A stretch of DNA of 64,000 nt from Symsagittifera roscoffensis (taxonomy: Eukaryota; Xenacoelomorpha; Acoela; Convolutidae), in the NCBI RefSeq assembly GCF_963678635.1, contig NC_087065.1, positions 17,102,458 to 17,166,457 on the forward strand. The letters run 5' to 3'. The position numbers and the translations under genes were made by a program. A model generated the notes under the pieces. That model saw only the letters and a program-made list of their open reading frames with translations, had not been told where the DNA came from and did no database searches. Positions within the stretch are counted from its first letter, which is position 1. Every line of letters starts with the position of its first letter. Shown piece by piece: positions 1-12,010 of the stretch.

Positions 1-967
1 ATTTGGTCTCGGGCAAAAACTTTAAATTAAATTGGTCGAGGGGTTCGTCGTAAGCTTGAACCTCAGCGCTTTCTTGTTTGTACTTTAGTAAACTACTCCT
101 ATGAACTTAGATTGTTCTAGAAGACTGTAGAAGCAGAACAGTCTTGAAAGTTCTAGAACGTTTTGAATTTTATTGGGAACAAACTTTGACCAATTTTAAC
201 CGTTTCATGCATTAAAATGTTGCAAACTTGATCAAATCTCGCCGCCAAAAAAGTTGCCTCAAGGACAAACTTCTGTGTAATGAGAGCTAGTTTTGATCAT
301 AAGACATTGCCAAACAACTCTGTACTTTACCAAAAAATACAAAAGTTGATTAGATGGAAAAAAATTTTCATCAATCAAATTAGCGATAGAAGTTCAAAAT
401 TTTTTGAACCTAATTAAATTGCTCTTTCCGATTTCCCAATCCTCTGGTAATTTCACCATTTCGTACTGCCTTAAAACTTAATAAGGCAGTATGTATGAAC
501 AAAAAATTAATCCAATCTCTCCACTTTTTCAATCATCATTACTGGATCGGCGCACAGTTGTGTTTCTATATGCTCCTGGATTGCAGAGACAAGTCTTTAA
601 ACATGTTGAAAATTTGTCGGAACGATCAAAGAAAATGAAAGAACAAAAAAAGAACAAAGGGAGCGTCCTTGTTGCGGAACCCGCCTACAATTCACAAAAT
701 GCACAGTTTTGCTCGTAATCATGTTCTGATTATGATTCATAACAGCAAAGTTCATTGTAAAAGCTCTTCAGGAAGTTTTTGACAAAATTAATGGGGGAGA
801 GCAAATGCGGAAAAAAGTAAGACTGCTCATATTCAGAAGTTTTTTTAATTTGAAACAATAATAATGGTGTTAAAATAATGATGTACATAAATAATGGGCT
901 TTTCTTCGTTTGCCCCCACCTGGCATGTGAATCAGTTTTAGTGTGTAACAAGGAGTTTTACAAGGTA
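1..967. other. Intergenic DNA with one dispersed repeat
   Basis: No gene is recognised. AT-rich DNA. A stretch near 541-620 (reading ggcgcacagttgtgtttct, then a 'ctcctggatt' and 'aacatgtt' block) resembles 20290-20380, so it belongs to a dispersed repeat of roughly 100 bp. The 75-codon open frame over it has no recognisable motif and is best explained by the repeat. Confidence 0.5.
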
Positions 968-1780
968 CCCGAACTCAGTAAGAAGAGAAAATAATCGATT
1001 ACATTACAATTATAATTGTACTTTTATCAAAATTATAAATAATTCAAAACGCCAAATTTAGATGTTTAAATAGTTTATAATCCATTATAATGATAACATT
1101 TTTTGTGACAATATAATAAATTGTAATCAATTTTAAATTTTTAAAATTTTTCCGAAATAATTTATAATTTTTTATGATCTGTTATAATCTATTATAAGAA
1201 ATTTTAATTCTTTTTTTTTCTGTCAAAAATCTCTAAAAATGAGTTGATTTGTCATTTTTTGGTTCATCTGAACGCAAACTTTTACCAGGAATTAAAAATT
1301 CCATAGAGGTTCTTTCATATTACTTGACAGAATCCCGCGGTAGGTGCAATTTAACTCTTCCATATGAATTATGAAACCAAAGCAACTAATGAAAAAATAA
1401 AAACTTTATAAATTTGAATTGGTTTGAAAACTGTTGAATCAATTTTCTCACTTTCACATAAACTAAAATCAATCTATAAACACCATAAAAAATAAGCAAT
1501 TCAGATGCAAGGTCGAAGACAAAATGGACTAACAAAAGGGATTATAAACAGTTATAATGGGTTTTAATGGATTTTTCTACTAAACAATTGATTTAGAAAT
1601 TCCGATAAAATAAGTCGATTTTGATCAATTATAATATATTATAATTGATCATTTTTTATTTCAAAAAAAAAGACTATCATTGATTATTAATTGATAAAAA
1701 TCAGTTTTTTCTAAATATTTGTAAGACTGGTACTAAAGTCATATTAAAACCGATTATTAACGCTTGAAACTGGATGCGGG
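968..1780. repeat. AT-rich terminal-inverted-repeat element (MITE-like), copy 1
   Basis: The left end reads cccgaactcagtaagaagag. It matches the left end of a second element at 10293 and, in inverted form, that element's right end at 11036. The proposed right end of this copy (tggatgcggg at 1771-1780) is degenerate. A TA dinucleotide flanks both sides. The body holds many copies of TTATAAT/ATTATAA and no coding frame. Non-autonomous DNA transposon is an inference; the superfamily is unknown. Confidence 0.5.
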
Positions 1781-2178
1781 TAAAGTATGGAGACCAAATA
1801 TGTAGTTCGTGACTTGAGTCTACATGTTAGACTTTAAAAGACTTTGATTGGGCAAAAAAGCCATATCATGTTTTGTTTTCTAAATAAAGTTTCGAAACAT
1901 TTCATCAAATAAGAAACAACTACTAAGTTAATTAGTTAATTGCTCCCCAACTCTCATTTTTTGCATTTGGTATGAACTTTTATAAATTTTGACGGACTGC
2001 TTTGTAATTTTGCGTATACATATATGTACTTCAAGTATATAGTCAACTTCAGACATATCTTACTTTCATCCTTCAGAATGATGGTGCACTATAATGGCAA
2101 AGTGTAAAGTTGGTGGAGGAAAACTGTTCTATAAAAGAGCCGCGAAATCAAGTAGACAATCAATAAAACTATTTTACT
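1781..2178. other. Intergenic spacer 3' of the methyltransferase gene
   Basis: No gene is seen. It lies downstream of the methyltransferase stop codon on the minus strand and should hold its 3' untranslated region. I found no perfect AATAAA on the minus strand close to the stop. Confidence 0.4.
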
Positions 2179-3655
2179 TTAGCAATTAATGAAGTCACTG
2201 AGCGTTTTCCCATTCTCGACTGCGTGCGTTGAAGCAAAATAGTCTAGCAAAAACACAGACGATATCCAAGTTTCATCAAAATCCGCGTCAAGAACTACAG
2301 TCGGATACGAATCGCCGCCCAGTTTCGAAAACTTTTCTAACTCTTGATATGTCGCTTCCAAAACAGGCGGTATTTTTTCTACACTTCTTTTTGAGAAGAA
2401 TGGTTGGCTTAATTTTGATGCTTTTTTCGGCGGTATCCAAATAGGGTGGCTTGCAACTTTCATGTTTCGTTTTGTCAGTACAGTTTTAAGAGCTTTGTTT
2501 CCTTCGAAGTCTTCTAAAAACAGGTCTGTATTGAAGCCTGTATTCTTTAGCAGTTCACGTTGTGAAGATATAAGCATAATATCCATTTCCTTTTCGTAAT
2601 TGTATCTCAGAAAATACTCTTCGGGTTTTGGCGAGTCGCCACGTACGCCTAAAACTACTCTCAGATCGTTAAGCCATTCATTAACCAACTGAGAATGGTC
2701 GTAGACGAAGTCGCGGTAGACAAACAATCCTACATTTATGCTTTTTGCGACAGAATGAGCAAGTATTGTCGCAACAAGTCGTCGCGCTCGTCGTGCGTTC
2801 ATTCCCACAGCTATTGCAAGTTTTAAAGTACCATTGGAAGAATGGCATTTCGGCTTTTTCCGATAGGATCTGTCGAATACACCGGGACTCCAAGTAGACG
2901 CATCGGGAACTTCAGGATACTCAGCATCCCATTGAGAGTATACAACTTTTTCCGACTTCATACGCGCTCGAAGACTGTCTTTGTCGGCTTTTGACCAGCC
3001 AGTCGGCTGCCAGTCGTGAAACTCGAGGAAAAATTGGTCCACTAATTTGAAGGTTCCGTCGTCCAGAAGCTTTTTGATCACATTGTACTCAGCTCCTTCG
3101 ATGTCAATTTTGAGAATGACTTCATCCTGAACTTTGAAATTCTTGGTAATGAAGTGTGAAAGGTCAAAAGTTGGTACCTTGACCAGCCGCTGCAGCCCTC
3201 TCCATTCTTTTTTACCCTCCCATGCGAATAAACTTCCCCCTCCCCATTTTGACGCCAGCTTTTTCCTCTCGGGACTCCAAGGGGGTTCCAAATGGGCTTC
3301 CATGCTTCCATTTTTATCCGATACTCCCAGAGGAACCATTGCTGTATGGTTGACAAAGTCAGCGTAGAATGGTTTAAGGTTAGGGTCAATTTCGAACGAA
3401 ATCATTGAGTATTCTTGAGCATTTGGGTAAATTTCGTGGAACAATTTGTACGTTGAACCTGTATTTGCGCCACAATCGATGAAAAATTTGCGACTGTTGT
3501 CACGATTTTGTGATTTTATTTGAGGAGTTCTTGGCTTCTGGACGCTTGTATCCGAAACCTGGCTGGAATCAATTTTAAAATCAGTGTTAGGTTTTAGATC
3601 AACTGCGTCATGTAATGAGTAACTGTTTATTATACGAGTCAAATCGTCTTTGCGA
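2179..3655 (-). CDS. FkbM-type SAM-dependent methyltransferase, exon 2 (main coding exon)
   Basis: This exon encodes the catalytic part of a predicted SAM-dependent methyltransferase of the FkbM family. With exon 1 the product is about 527 residues. Counting on that product, the SAM-binding motif DCGANTG is at about 96-102, an acidic FEIDPN about 20 residues later, and the FkbM signature KIDIEGAE at about 218-225, followed by FFLEFHDW. The C-terminal 220 residues form an extra region I do not recognise; FkbM domains are normally about 150-200 residues, so this is a long version. The open frame continues upstream to an ATG at 3696, giving a weakly hydrophobic start, but an acceptor AG at 3656-3657 in the right phase for exon 1 gives a proper membrane anchor. 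Substrate unknown; animal relatives with an N-terminal anchor usually act in the secretory pathway. Single-copy here, with no operon partner. Confidence 0.85.
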
Positions 3656-4171
3656 CTATGCATGAGTACAAGTATGATAGCTGGGTAGTATAACATTGTA
3701 TAACTTTCGAGAGTTGCAGTTGGTCGACTTTTTTTGTTCGGCTAAATCGATTTTCCGAGCTTTTATTAAAATCTACAAAGAACCTATTGCACCAAAAAAT
3801 TCTGCGCAATTTAAAAAAAGGCCAAAAGAGACTTTTTAAGGCATTTTTTACGAAGTTTTGACCCGCCTCAAACTTTGGAATAGAAGCCAAAGATATCTCT
3901 AGAGAAACTTTTACATAGGTGAGTCAACCAAAAATGGATGTTGTAAAATAGAACCCCAAAAGAATCCTTCGGAAAAGTTTGGGAACCAAAACTGCTGGTG
4001 AGGCAGACAACTGATCAAATTCTATGGATCTATGAAGTAACTGATAAATAGAAGACCTCAAATTTAATCGGTGTCAAAGTTTGAGGATTAACGGATCAAG
4101 AAACTTGAATGAAGTCTAGTATGACCCACAAGTTTTGATTTTTCTTCTGACCTTAGCTATCATACTTGTAC
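3656..4171 (-). other. Intron with inverted repeat at both ends
   Basis: Predicted 516-bp GT-AG intron between the two methyltransferase exons. The first 17 intron bases, GTACAAGTATGATAGCT (4171-4155), are perfectly complementary to 3682-3666, which ends 10 bases before the acceptor AG. Pairing would bring donor and acceptor together. Phase 2 at both junctions, so joining keeps the frame. The interior is AT-rich without coding signal. Confidence 0.6.
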
Positions 4172-4278
4172 CTAAACCAGTTTGTTTTGGGCACAACGTA
4201 GAAACTCAGTAATGCCAGCAACATAAAAGGCAGAACCCACACAGAAATACGTCGATAATAACTTGATCCACCGCCCAT
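4172..4278 (-). CDS. FkbM-type methyltransferase, exon 1 (signal anchor)
   Basis: Predicted first coding exon: ATG at 4278, 35 codons plus two bases, ending at an AG|GTACAAGT donor. It encodes a short cytosolic start (MGGGSSYYRR) and a hydrophobic run ISVWVLPFMLLALLSFYVV at about 11-29. This is the layout of a type II signal anchor, which would place the methyltransferase domain in the ER or Golgi lumen. Splicing to 3655 gives an uninterrupted frame of 528 codons including stop. Support is the in-phase join, the hydrophobic helix and the fit of the splice sites; no transcript evidence is available. Confidence 0.6.
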
Positions 4279-4296
4279 CGCCTTGCTGAAAAACAC
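4279..4296 (-). promoter_or_regulatory. Splice acceptor 7 nt before the ATG (possible trans-splice site)
   Basis: On the minus strand GTGTTTTTCAG is followed by CAAGGCG and then the ATG. A pyrimidine-rich acceptor this close to a start codon is typical of spliced-leader trans-splicing in nematodes, tunicates and some crustaceans. It could equally be an ordinary acceptor of an upstream untranslated exon. Confidence 0.4.
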
Positions 4297-7200
4297 AATT
4301 CCGAATAGAGATGAGGTGTTATATTTTGTATATGGAAAGACAGTTCTTCAATTTGTTCACTCCTGTTCAAAAAAATTGTCCACTTTTTTATATATAGTTT
4401 TCAGTGGCAAACTGGTTCTCAAAGTATTTTCCAAAAAAGAATTACATAAAACAAATAGTTGAAAAATGTAAAAAAATAAATTGCAAGAAAGTATAATAAA
4501 CAAATATTTTTTTAGTTAGAAGTGGGCATTAAAATTTACCGTATCACGTTGTACAAAGGACTTCTGATGAAAATCTTGATTGATGAAAAGGTTTGAATGC
4601 AATAATATTTCAGTTTCAGCGATTCTCTTGTAACAAACATAATTAAAGCTAAAATTGGAGCTGCTTTAAATCACTTCAAACTATCTGCAAATTTAAAAGT
4701 TTTTTTCTCAATTTTTTTTCTGTGATCAATTTGCTAAAAATTTTCTGGCCCAGTTTTTTTATGAAATCATTGACTTTTTTGATTGATTTATTTTTTTTTC
4801 GCTGGAATTTTGTTATCCCTACTTTACAATCATATTTCAAAGTTTTTGTGTTGTTTTTTTTGTTTCGATTTAATTATATTTGTTGAAGAGCATAATGTGC
4901 TTTCAAAAGATTAAAAGAGTTCTGAGCAACATATGCATTTTGAGCGGTAAAAGATTTTTAATAAGAAGTCATTTTGTTCTTCTGAAAAAAAATCCTTGAA
5001 ATGATTAGACGAATTCGCTTTTTTGCTTACATTAGAAAAGCCCAATCAATTTGACCCTGGCAAGAACTCAAAAAACGCTGTCAGTAACTAAAAAAAATTG
5101 TTTCAGATAAAATTAACACCTCAAATAAAACAGTCGGTCATTGTTAGTTATATACCAATTGGGGTTGCAGCAAACAAATCGAACCTTCGAAACTTATCTA
5201 CATGCCGGCAGTTAAAAGGATTGATAATTTATCGCGCCATGTTTCCTCTGTAGCACCTTACGTACTTTGCTGAGCGGTTGTTTTTATTTCCAATTTGTTC
5301 TTGAAAAAAAAAGATAGCAAAAATCTGAAGCATTGAAATCTGAAAAACTGAATTGAGTCATTTCATGTGGTAAATTTTATTTTCCAGACAGAAGTACAGT
5401 GCTTTAAATTCTCCCTACATAATAAAAAAAACATGAAATTCAAAACGCGTTTTCCTCAAATTTGGTTTGATTTTAAACAAAAATGACGAAGACCAATCTT
5501 GCTTACAACTTTAACAAACCTAATATTTTTGGGTTTTTCAGTCAATTAAAAACTATTCCAAATCAACTAAATCATATAATGACAAAACTTTATCACTGCA
5601 AGCCAATCGAAATTTAAGAAAGGCTAGTCTCCAAAACTTGGCGCAGAAGGTATAAAAATATTTTAGCTTGACACCAAGTTTTTCTTTTTTTAGTAAATTT
5701 TTTTGGCAACGAAAACAAAAATAATTCTACAAAAGATTGAACCTTCTTAAATTCTGTTGTGTTATATAAGATTTTGCATAGATATAGTTTTGTCAGTAAA
5801 TGAACAAATAGGTTTGCATTAAATTTTGATTGACTAAACAAAGCCAAAAACTATAGTTTTTGGCGTAATTTTTTGGGCCAGAATAACACGAAAAATGTAC
5901 CATTTTAATTCTGTTAATATTTTGAGCATGGTTGGTCTTCATCATTTTTTTAAAAATCAACCCAACTTGAAAAAAACGCACTTGAAATTTCAAGTTTTAT
6001 TTTTTTTGTCCTCATAATTTAAATCAGCAGCACTCAGTGGAAGGACGGGAAAATTACAGGCGCAAAACATACGGTCCTTCAAGAAACTGAAATTTGTTAC
6101 GCGAAGAACTCAAAAAAAATTTGCAAAATACACCAGAAAAACTAAGTAAAAAGATGAAAACTGATGACCGTGTTCAATATTGTAACGGAAAAAGCTACTG
6201 AATCTAGAATATTAGCAGCATATTTTAGAGGCATATTCTGAAGCATATTAGACTACCTTCTGATGTCTTTCAGAGGATGTTAGGATGTTTGTACGAATTC
6301 AGAAAACGACTCAACCAAGGACCATAATGTTTTTTATCTTAGCTGCCCAATTTGAATTCAAAATTTTTGTGGATGCCAAAAAATTTCCGAGTCCTGATTA
6401 AAATTTTCCTTGTTGGTTTTTTTTCCGAACTTTCAGTCAAGATTACAATTGTTCCCAAAGATTATTTTATGATTCAGTGCTGCAAAACAAAATAAAGGTA
6501 TCCGATCAAAAACGTATATCTATTATAAAATTATTTTCTTAGATTTTTTTAAAGATTTTCATTCAGTTTTAAATGATCAAACTCAAACTAGTCGATTTGA
6601 AGATGAAATCAGTCTGATAGTGAGCCAAAAACCTTCAAAGTTATTGCAAGAACAAATGTTGGAAAAATAAGGGTCTGTCTTTGTATTCCAATAAAAGTGG
6701 TTTTTTTTTATTTAACTGAAAATAGTTTAGACTCAGTTTTTTTTATAATAATCAAGAAACTAAAGTTTCGAAATCATGCAGATATCCAGGATTTTTCTTG
6801 GAACAAGACTTAAGCTTTTCAGTTCAAGGTAAAAAAATTTTGTGCAAAATGGCTCGAGGAATCCGTTCACTATATTTTACCAGGAATGTAGTACCCTTAA
6901 TTGTTCGGATTAAATTGTTCAAGTGATTAGTGAATAAAGCAGATAAGGAATTAAACTGGGGAATTAAAGTCTGTTTCTTACGTAGAAATTTGAAAGAGGA
7001 CGTGGTCTACTAAAAAAGCAAAACTGAAAAAAAGAAAGACCAGAAAAGAGTTTTTGGCTACGGAACAATTAAGTTGCATAGAAACAAGAGAACACTACAA
7101 GTAATACCCCAGTGTCGGTCAAACAACAGAAAAGAATCAGCGGCAAGAATTGGAAATCCCTACCTAAAGAAATCTGACTCGTCACTTTTCGCAAAAAAAG

Positions 7201-7732
7201 TCAGAGAAAAAATAAAGACACACCTTCTCTAGAAACACAAAGCGGCACCAATTGATAGAACACTCATTTGATAGAACACTAATTCAGATTCAGAAGGTAC
7301 TTCTATTAATAATTTACGTCCTGGATGGTTCATTAAAAACAAACAAATTATTGATGCATGTGCAGTTTAAATTTTATGGTTGATTGTTTGTAAAAGTTAT
7401 CATTCCTAGACTTGTTTTGTCAACCAAGAGGTTATATGAAAATACTATGCTCTGCTGAAAAACAAATTTCGGTCTGCTGATTTCAGTATAACAGCTTCAG
7501 CTCGACCAAAATGTAGGTCCTAACTATTATCCTGAACTCCTCATGTCATTTTTTTCTACAGAATAACTCTAGTCACAAGAGTCTAGTCACAAAAATCATA
7601 AAAATTCAAAATGCAATGGTTTCTGTGCCCACGGTTAATTTAATTGATAGTGTTTCTAGGCCTGCTTTGTCACCACTCTAAGCCTATTATCTCCACCTTG
7701 TGTACCAACGATTGCAATCAGTACGTACGTAT
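4297..7732. other. AT-rich intergenic DNA, nothing recognised
   Basis: About 3.4 kb with homopolymer A and T runs. Open frames are short and low-complexity, without codon structure or motifs. No RNA gene or repeat family was recognised. A small duplication of 'ttgatagaacact' occurs near 7250-7275. Confidence 0.5.
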
Positions 7733-7850
7733 CAAAAACGCATTGATCCGAACAAGCATTTAAAAAAGTCTGAAATTGATCATTTGAGCAGTGCTCCATG
7801 GGTTTGGCCTGTGCAAATCTTTTTAGTTAAAGACTTCATAACTATTAATC
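7733..7850 (+). pseudogene. Possible Ty3/Gypsy-type reverse transcriptase fossil
   Basis: A short stretch translates to EIDHLSSAPWVWPVQIFLVK, which resembles the start of the reverse transcriptase domain of LTR retrotransposons (pattern 'E..L....I..S.SPW..PV.LVKK'). It is an old, broken fragment with several breaks; no LTRs or other domains were recognised around it. The match is short and may be chance. Confidence 0.25.
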
Positions 7851-9235
7851 TTATTCGAAATCCCATTTAATTAAGTGCTATCAGATGTAGTGCCATTTTG
7901 CTACTCACCGCATGTCACTCTATCAGCTTCTCAGACTTCGATAACTGATAATCCGAGGCTTGCCTACCACAAGTATCAATGAAAAATCCTCATTTTTCAA
8001 TTGCAAATAAATTGAGTTATCGTTGAAAAGTAATAGCAAAGACTCCAATAGTTACAACTGGGTCAGTTCGACGGTATAGCTCTCATAAAAGGTGGCACAT
8101 ATGGTTTGTGTAAGTCCGCTATGAGGCCTAGGAAATTTTACGTGACCAGAAAAAGTGACTTTAAAACTGCATTTATGCGAAATTAGACGTAATTGTATTG
8201 CTCGTGTCTGAAATTTGGCGATGTGTCGACTATAAAGCTCGACTACCAAAAAAGTTTTAAAATTGAAAAATGTATTGACCAGTATAAAAATTCAAACAGA
8301 AAATTTAAAGGATGCCCTTGCTCTCGCAAGTGAAACAAATACCGACAAAACTAAACCATTATACACAAAGTATTGATCAAACATACAATTCCAGGATCTC
8401 TTTAACTATATCCCCCTTCGGGTACCTAGTAACGAAAATCAAGTTAACATCCCCACCCCCCCCCCCCCCCCCCGATAGACCAAGTTAAGATCTTCCACCT
8501 CAGCATTTAATTCGCTTTAAATTTGCTAAGCCCCACATGTAAAATGCTCAATTCTGATTGGCAGAATTACTCCAACTTAGAACCAAGTTCCCGGCTTGAC
8601 CTTCGTTGACCAAAAATTATTTTTAATTTTCGTTGACCAAAAATTAAAAAAATGATCATACTATTCCATAAACTAAGTCTATGGAAAATATTAATCAAAA
8701 AAATTTCATACATTTTGCAAAAGTGGTGCCATCGAATTTTCGAAGAAGTTTTTTCTTGTTTTGGCAAAAAATTTGGTTTATCATACTAAATAAAAAAGAA
8801 AAATTTTGCCAAAAAACGCTAATCGTACAATTTCCATTTATGGAAATTGTATGATAAATGTTTTTTTTTGACGGCGACAACAAAAATTTGTCCAAGTAAT
8901 TTTGAAATTGCCCCAAAAATTTTTGTTATTGTTTTAACAGCAAATTTAATTTTTTGCGTGCATAACGTGGTCCTGGAAGCAGCACTAACATTGGATTGTT
9001 TTCTTTTTTGCTTATTAAACCTTTTTTAAAAAGCTAAAAACTCAAATTTTGTTTTGTATGGCATGGTTATGGATGCTTTGATCAATTTCTGATAATGTAA
9101 CAACACAAATTTGGAAAGTAATCTTCGTTCAAAATTTTTTCCAAAAATTAAAATTTTGTTATTTTAGATTATTTGTGTAGTCCGCTAGATTATTTGTGTA
9201 GGACATTTCAGGTCATTTCTAATGCATTTTAACGC
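7851..9235. other. Intergenic DNA with poly-C tract and a small palindrome
   Basis: No gene. It holds a poly-C run of about 20 near 8454-8474, a repeated phrase 'cgttgaccaaaaatta' at about 8602-8645, and a perfect palindrome with 11-bp arms and a 4-nt loop at 8826-8851. Such a hairpin could mark a short foldback sequence; no further evidence. Confidence 0.45.
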
Positions 9236-9469
9236 AATGCGGGCAAACGGTGGAAGAATAGTGGAGGAAGGAGGTTAACTTGGTCCAGTAACGAATAAAT
9301 CCCTGTAAAGAATTAAACCAACGGTTAAGCTTATGATAGTTTTATACCATTCTTCCACCATTCTTCCAATGCGGGCAAACGATGGAGGAAGGAGGTTAAC
9401 TTGGTCCAGTAACGAATAAATCCCTGTAAAGAATTAAACCAACGGTTAAGCTTATGATAGTTTTATACC
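9236..9469. repeat. Tandem duplication of a ~110-bp unit
   Basis: Two nearly identical copies (9236-9348 and 9368-9469) both run from aatgcgggcaaacg to the phrase ttatgatagttttatacc. They differ mainly by about a dozen bases near the start. The second is followed by a poly-C run. Near identity implies a recent duplication. Confidence 0.8.
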
Positions 9470-10292
9470 CAGCCCCCCCCCCCCCCTTTAGTAGTGTACC
9501 GTAGAATACCTCCTTTAGCCAAGTGAGTTTGATCGATCAAATATGTTAAATCCGTCCCTATAAAGAAATACATAAAATTTGTTGTTGGGTGTGAGGTGGT
9601 GGTCGTATGCTAGGGGAAGGGGGTGCTGCTGGGCGTATGAATGTTAAGTTGATCCATTAAAAACTTTCTAGTCGGTTGCTTAATTTATCATTTTCTCAAC
9701 TTTCTTTTTCTCAAAAATGCAAAATTGGTTCAATTTTAACGGATTATGATTGATGTTCTGTATTTCTGAGAAAAAAGCTAGTCATATGTTTGCTAGTCGA
9801 TACATCTACATGTTTCCAAACGTTTATGCAAGTCAAGTCTTATGCTAGTCCAGCGATCACCTGAAATTTGTTCACATAATTATATGTGAAATGTTGTCCT
9901 GAGCAATAAATTTTGTAAGCCTTTTACTTTCCGTCCAATTTGCAAGTTTTTCAAAAAAATTGACGTCTATTTTCCGTTTTATTGGAGCCGTCTAATTTGC
10001 TTGTCGTCTAATTTCCTAACTCCCGTCCGCCATTGATTCCGTGCTTTCAACTGACCGATGACTGTGTTTGTTTCGAAAACACCAACCCTGGATAACAAAT
10101 ACTCATATATGATCATCAACCACTAATTCTCTTGTACATTTTTGATAGTTATTTTGCTTTAAGAAAACGCTCAAAGCGCTGAAATCATATTTAAAATTGG
10201 GCTAAAAACTTCGACTCGGGTATCATTGTAAGTTTTCAGCGCTGAATCAGAGATTGAAGTTTTGTCAGTGAGATAAAAAAAACTGGAAACTT
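9470..10292. other. Intergenic DNA, nothing recognised
   Basis: Begins with a poly-C run near 9471-9486. No coding frame, RNA gene or known repeat was recognised. Confidence 0.4.
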
Positions 10293-11036
10293 CCCACACT
10301 CATTAAAAAGAGAAAATAATCGATTATATACGTATTTTAGTAAAATTATATTTAATTATAAGCGCCAATATTAGATGATTAAACGATTAATAATCCATTA
10401 TATTAATGAACTTTTGATGACGTTTTAACAAATTACAATCAATTATAAATGATTATAATTTTTCCGAAAGTCTGTTATAATCTCTTACAATCTTTTATAA
10501 TAGATTATAATCCCTTTTTCTATCAAAATATGATCTGACAAAAAAAAAACATTATAATGGGTTACAACTTAGCTATTCTGCATGAAAACACGGTAAAAAT
10601 TTAACTTAATTTATGTTTGAGCTATAAGCAGGGGCGGATCTGGGATTTTCTCGAGGGAGGAGGCGGATTTTCAAAAACTTTTAGAAAATTTTGCCGACCT
10701 TTTTTTAGGCTGACTAGATTGATTTCTAGCTTTCCCCCATAAATTCGCTGAAGGCTATTGCAGTTTCTGCTAGTTCGGTAACCAACTGAAAATCACACAT
10801 AACAAAACAAAAATAAAACGAAATCAAGCGATGACGTTTGTTGAAAAATTTGCTCGATTACAGGTCAGAAAAATTAAGGAACAGACTTTTAGATTTAAAA
10901 AAATTGATCATAATCAAAAAATATTAACTTTATAATCCATTTTTTATTGAATATGATCAATTCTTTTTGAAATTTATGGAGGCTGACAATAAAAGTTTAT
11001 TGTAATATGTTATTTTCTCTTTTTACTGAGTGCGGG
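10293..11036. repeat. AT-rich terminal-inverted-repeat element, copy 2
   Basis: Ends are inverted repeats of about 27 bp with about three mismatches: cccacactcattaaaaagag on the left and the complement of cccgcactcagtaaaaagag on the right. The left body matches copy 1 at 968 and shares its many TTATAAT motifs. It has no coding capacity, so is a non-autonomous DNA transposon. Target duplication unclear (TT either side). A piece of a different element is nested at 10629. Confidence 0.65.
10629..10740. repeat. Fragment of the hAT-type MITE, nested in the preceding element
   Basis: The sequence caggggcggatctgggattt followed by a 'tctcgaggga' phrase is the end of the element that is complete at 12365-12787. 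Only one end is visible; the other end is not recognised within the host element. Confidence 0.6.
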
Positions 11037-11537
11037 TTTGACTAGAATAGTTGATTATTAGATTGATTCCGAATTGCTGCTTCACAAATCATTTATCCTA
11101 GTGTTAAGATCACGGACAACCATATCAAGGTCAAAAAAGATCATATCAAAAAGAGCATTTAGAAGATCGTGCAAAGTATCATGAATAGTGCAAAAACTCA
11201 TCTATGAGGCATTGAATATTTCAACAAAATATTGTAAGTAAAAAATTGAATTTTTTTTAATTGTCGTTGTGTAACATGAATATCAAGTCAGGATAATCAG
11301 AAACTTATACTTAGCAAAGCTTTGTTACAACTTCCAGGTTAACTACTCCTTTAAAATGTTTCTTAAGTTTTCGTATTCAATTTTTTGTTTCAAATTGCGT
11401 TTGAAAAATTCACAATGAAAACTTTGGACATTAATCCGAGCTCAGGCACGTTGATCCGGATTTTTGTTGGGAAGTTCCAAATTTTTTTTTCATTTGTTCA
11501 TCAAATCACTAAACCTCGAGTTTAAAATTGCAAATTC
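11037..11537. other. Intergenic DNA, nothing recognised
   Basis: AT-rich without coding signal or recognised repeats. Confidence 0.4.
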
Positions 11538-12010
11538 AACAAGATTTCCTATACCAGGGCAGAGTCCTGAATGTTCCAACTGCTATCTATTGTCGATAAC
11601 AGTTTTTTTGGTTCAGAAGAGTCTCATTAAACGTTCGAAAAAATGAAAACTAAGTTTTCATGTTTTTAAATTTTTTTGTTTAAGAACACAACAAGATATA
11701 TGAAGTACCAAGTGATGAATTTTGCGACTGATAATGATTTAACTTGCTGGCCTTATTTTCTGAGGACTGATATAAAGGGCCGCTTACGTTTTAATAGCAA
11801 AAAGTATTTTGTGATTAAATACATCAAGTTGGCCGTATTGGTAAAATTTAGGCTCCTATAACTTCACGAAAAATCATCACGAACAATTGTTTTAAAATTT
11901 AAGGTCAAGACAGCAATATTTTCGAATGATATTTAAGACTGCCGATAGAAAAGCTAGAAGTTATTTAAAGATCCAAGTTTTTCTGAAGAAAAAACCATAC
12001 TGAACATTTT
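11538..12010 (+). repeat. Old copy of the hairpin-ended repeat family
   Basis: The left end keeps 'caagat..cctataccagggc' with the complementary 'gtcctgaatgttcc'. The interior follows the young copies in order: 'gggccgcttacgttttaata', 'ataacttcacgaaaaatcat' and 'tcgaatgatatttaag', then the 'tctgaagaaaaaacc' box. Divergence is much greater than among the copies at 58269 and 59447, so it is an older insertion. Confidence 0.65.

Noticed and set aside
8454-8474. Poly-C run as a functional element
   Set aside because: Homopolymer runs of similar kind occur at 9471 and in the hAT MITE; likely slippage or assembly uncertainty.
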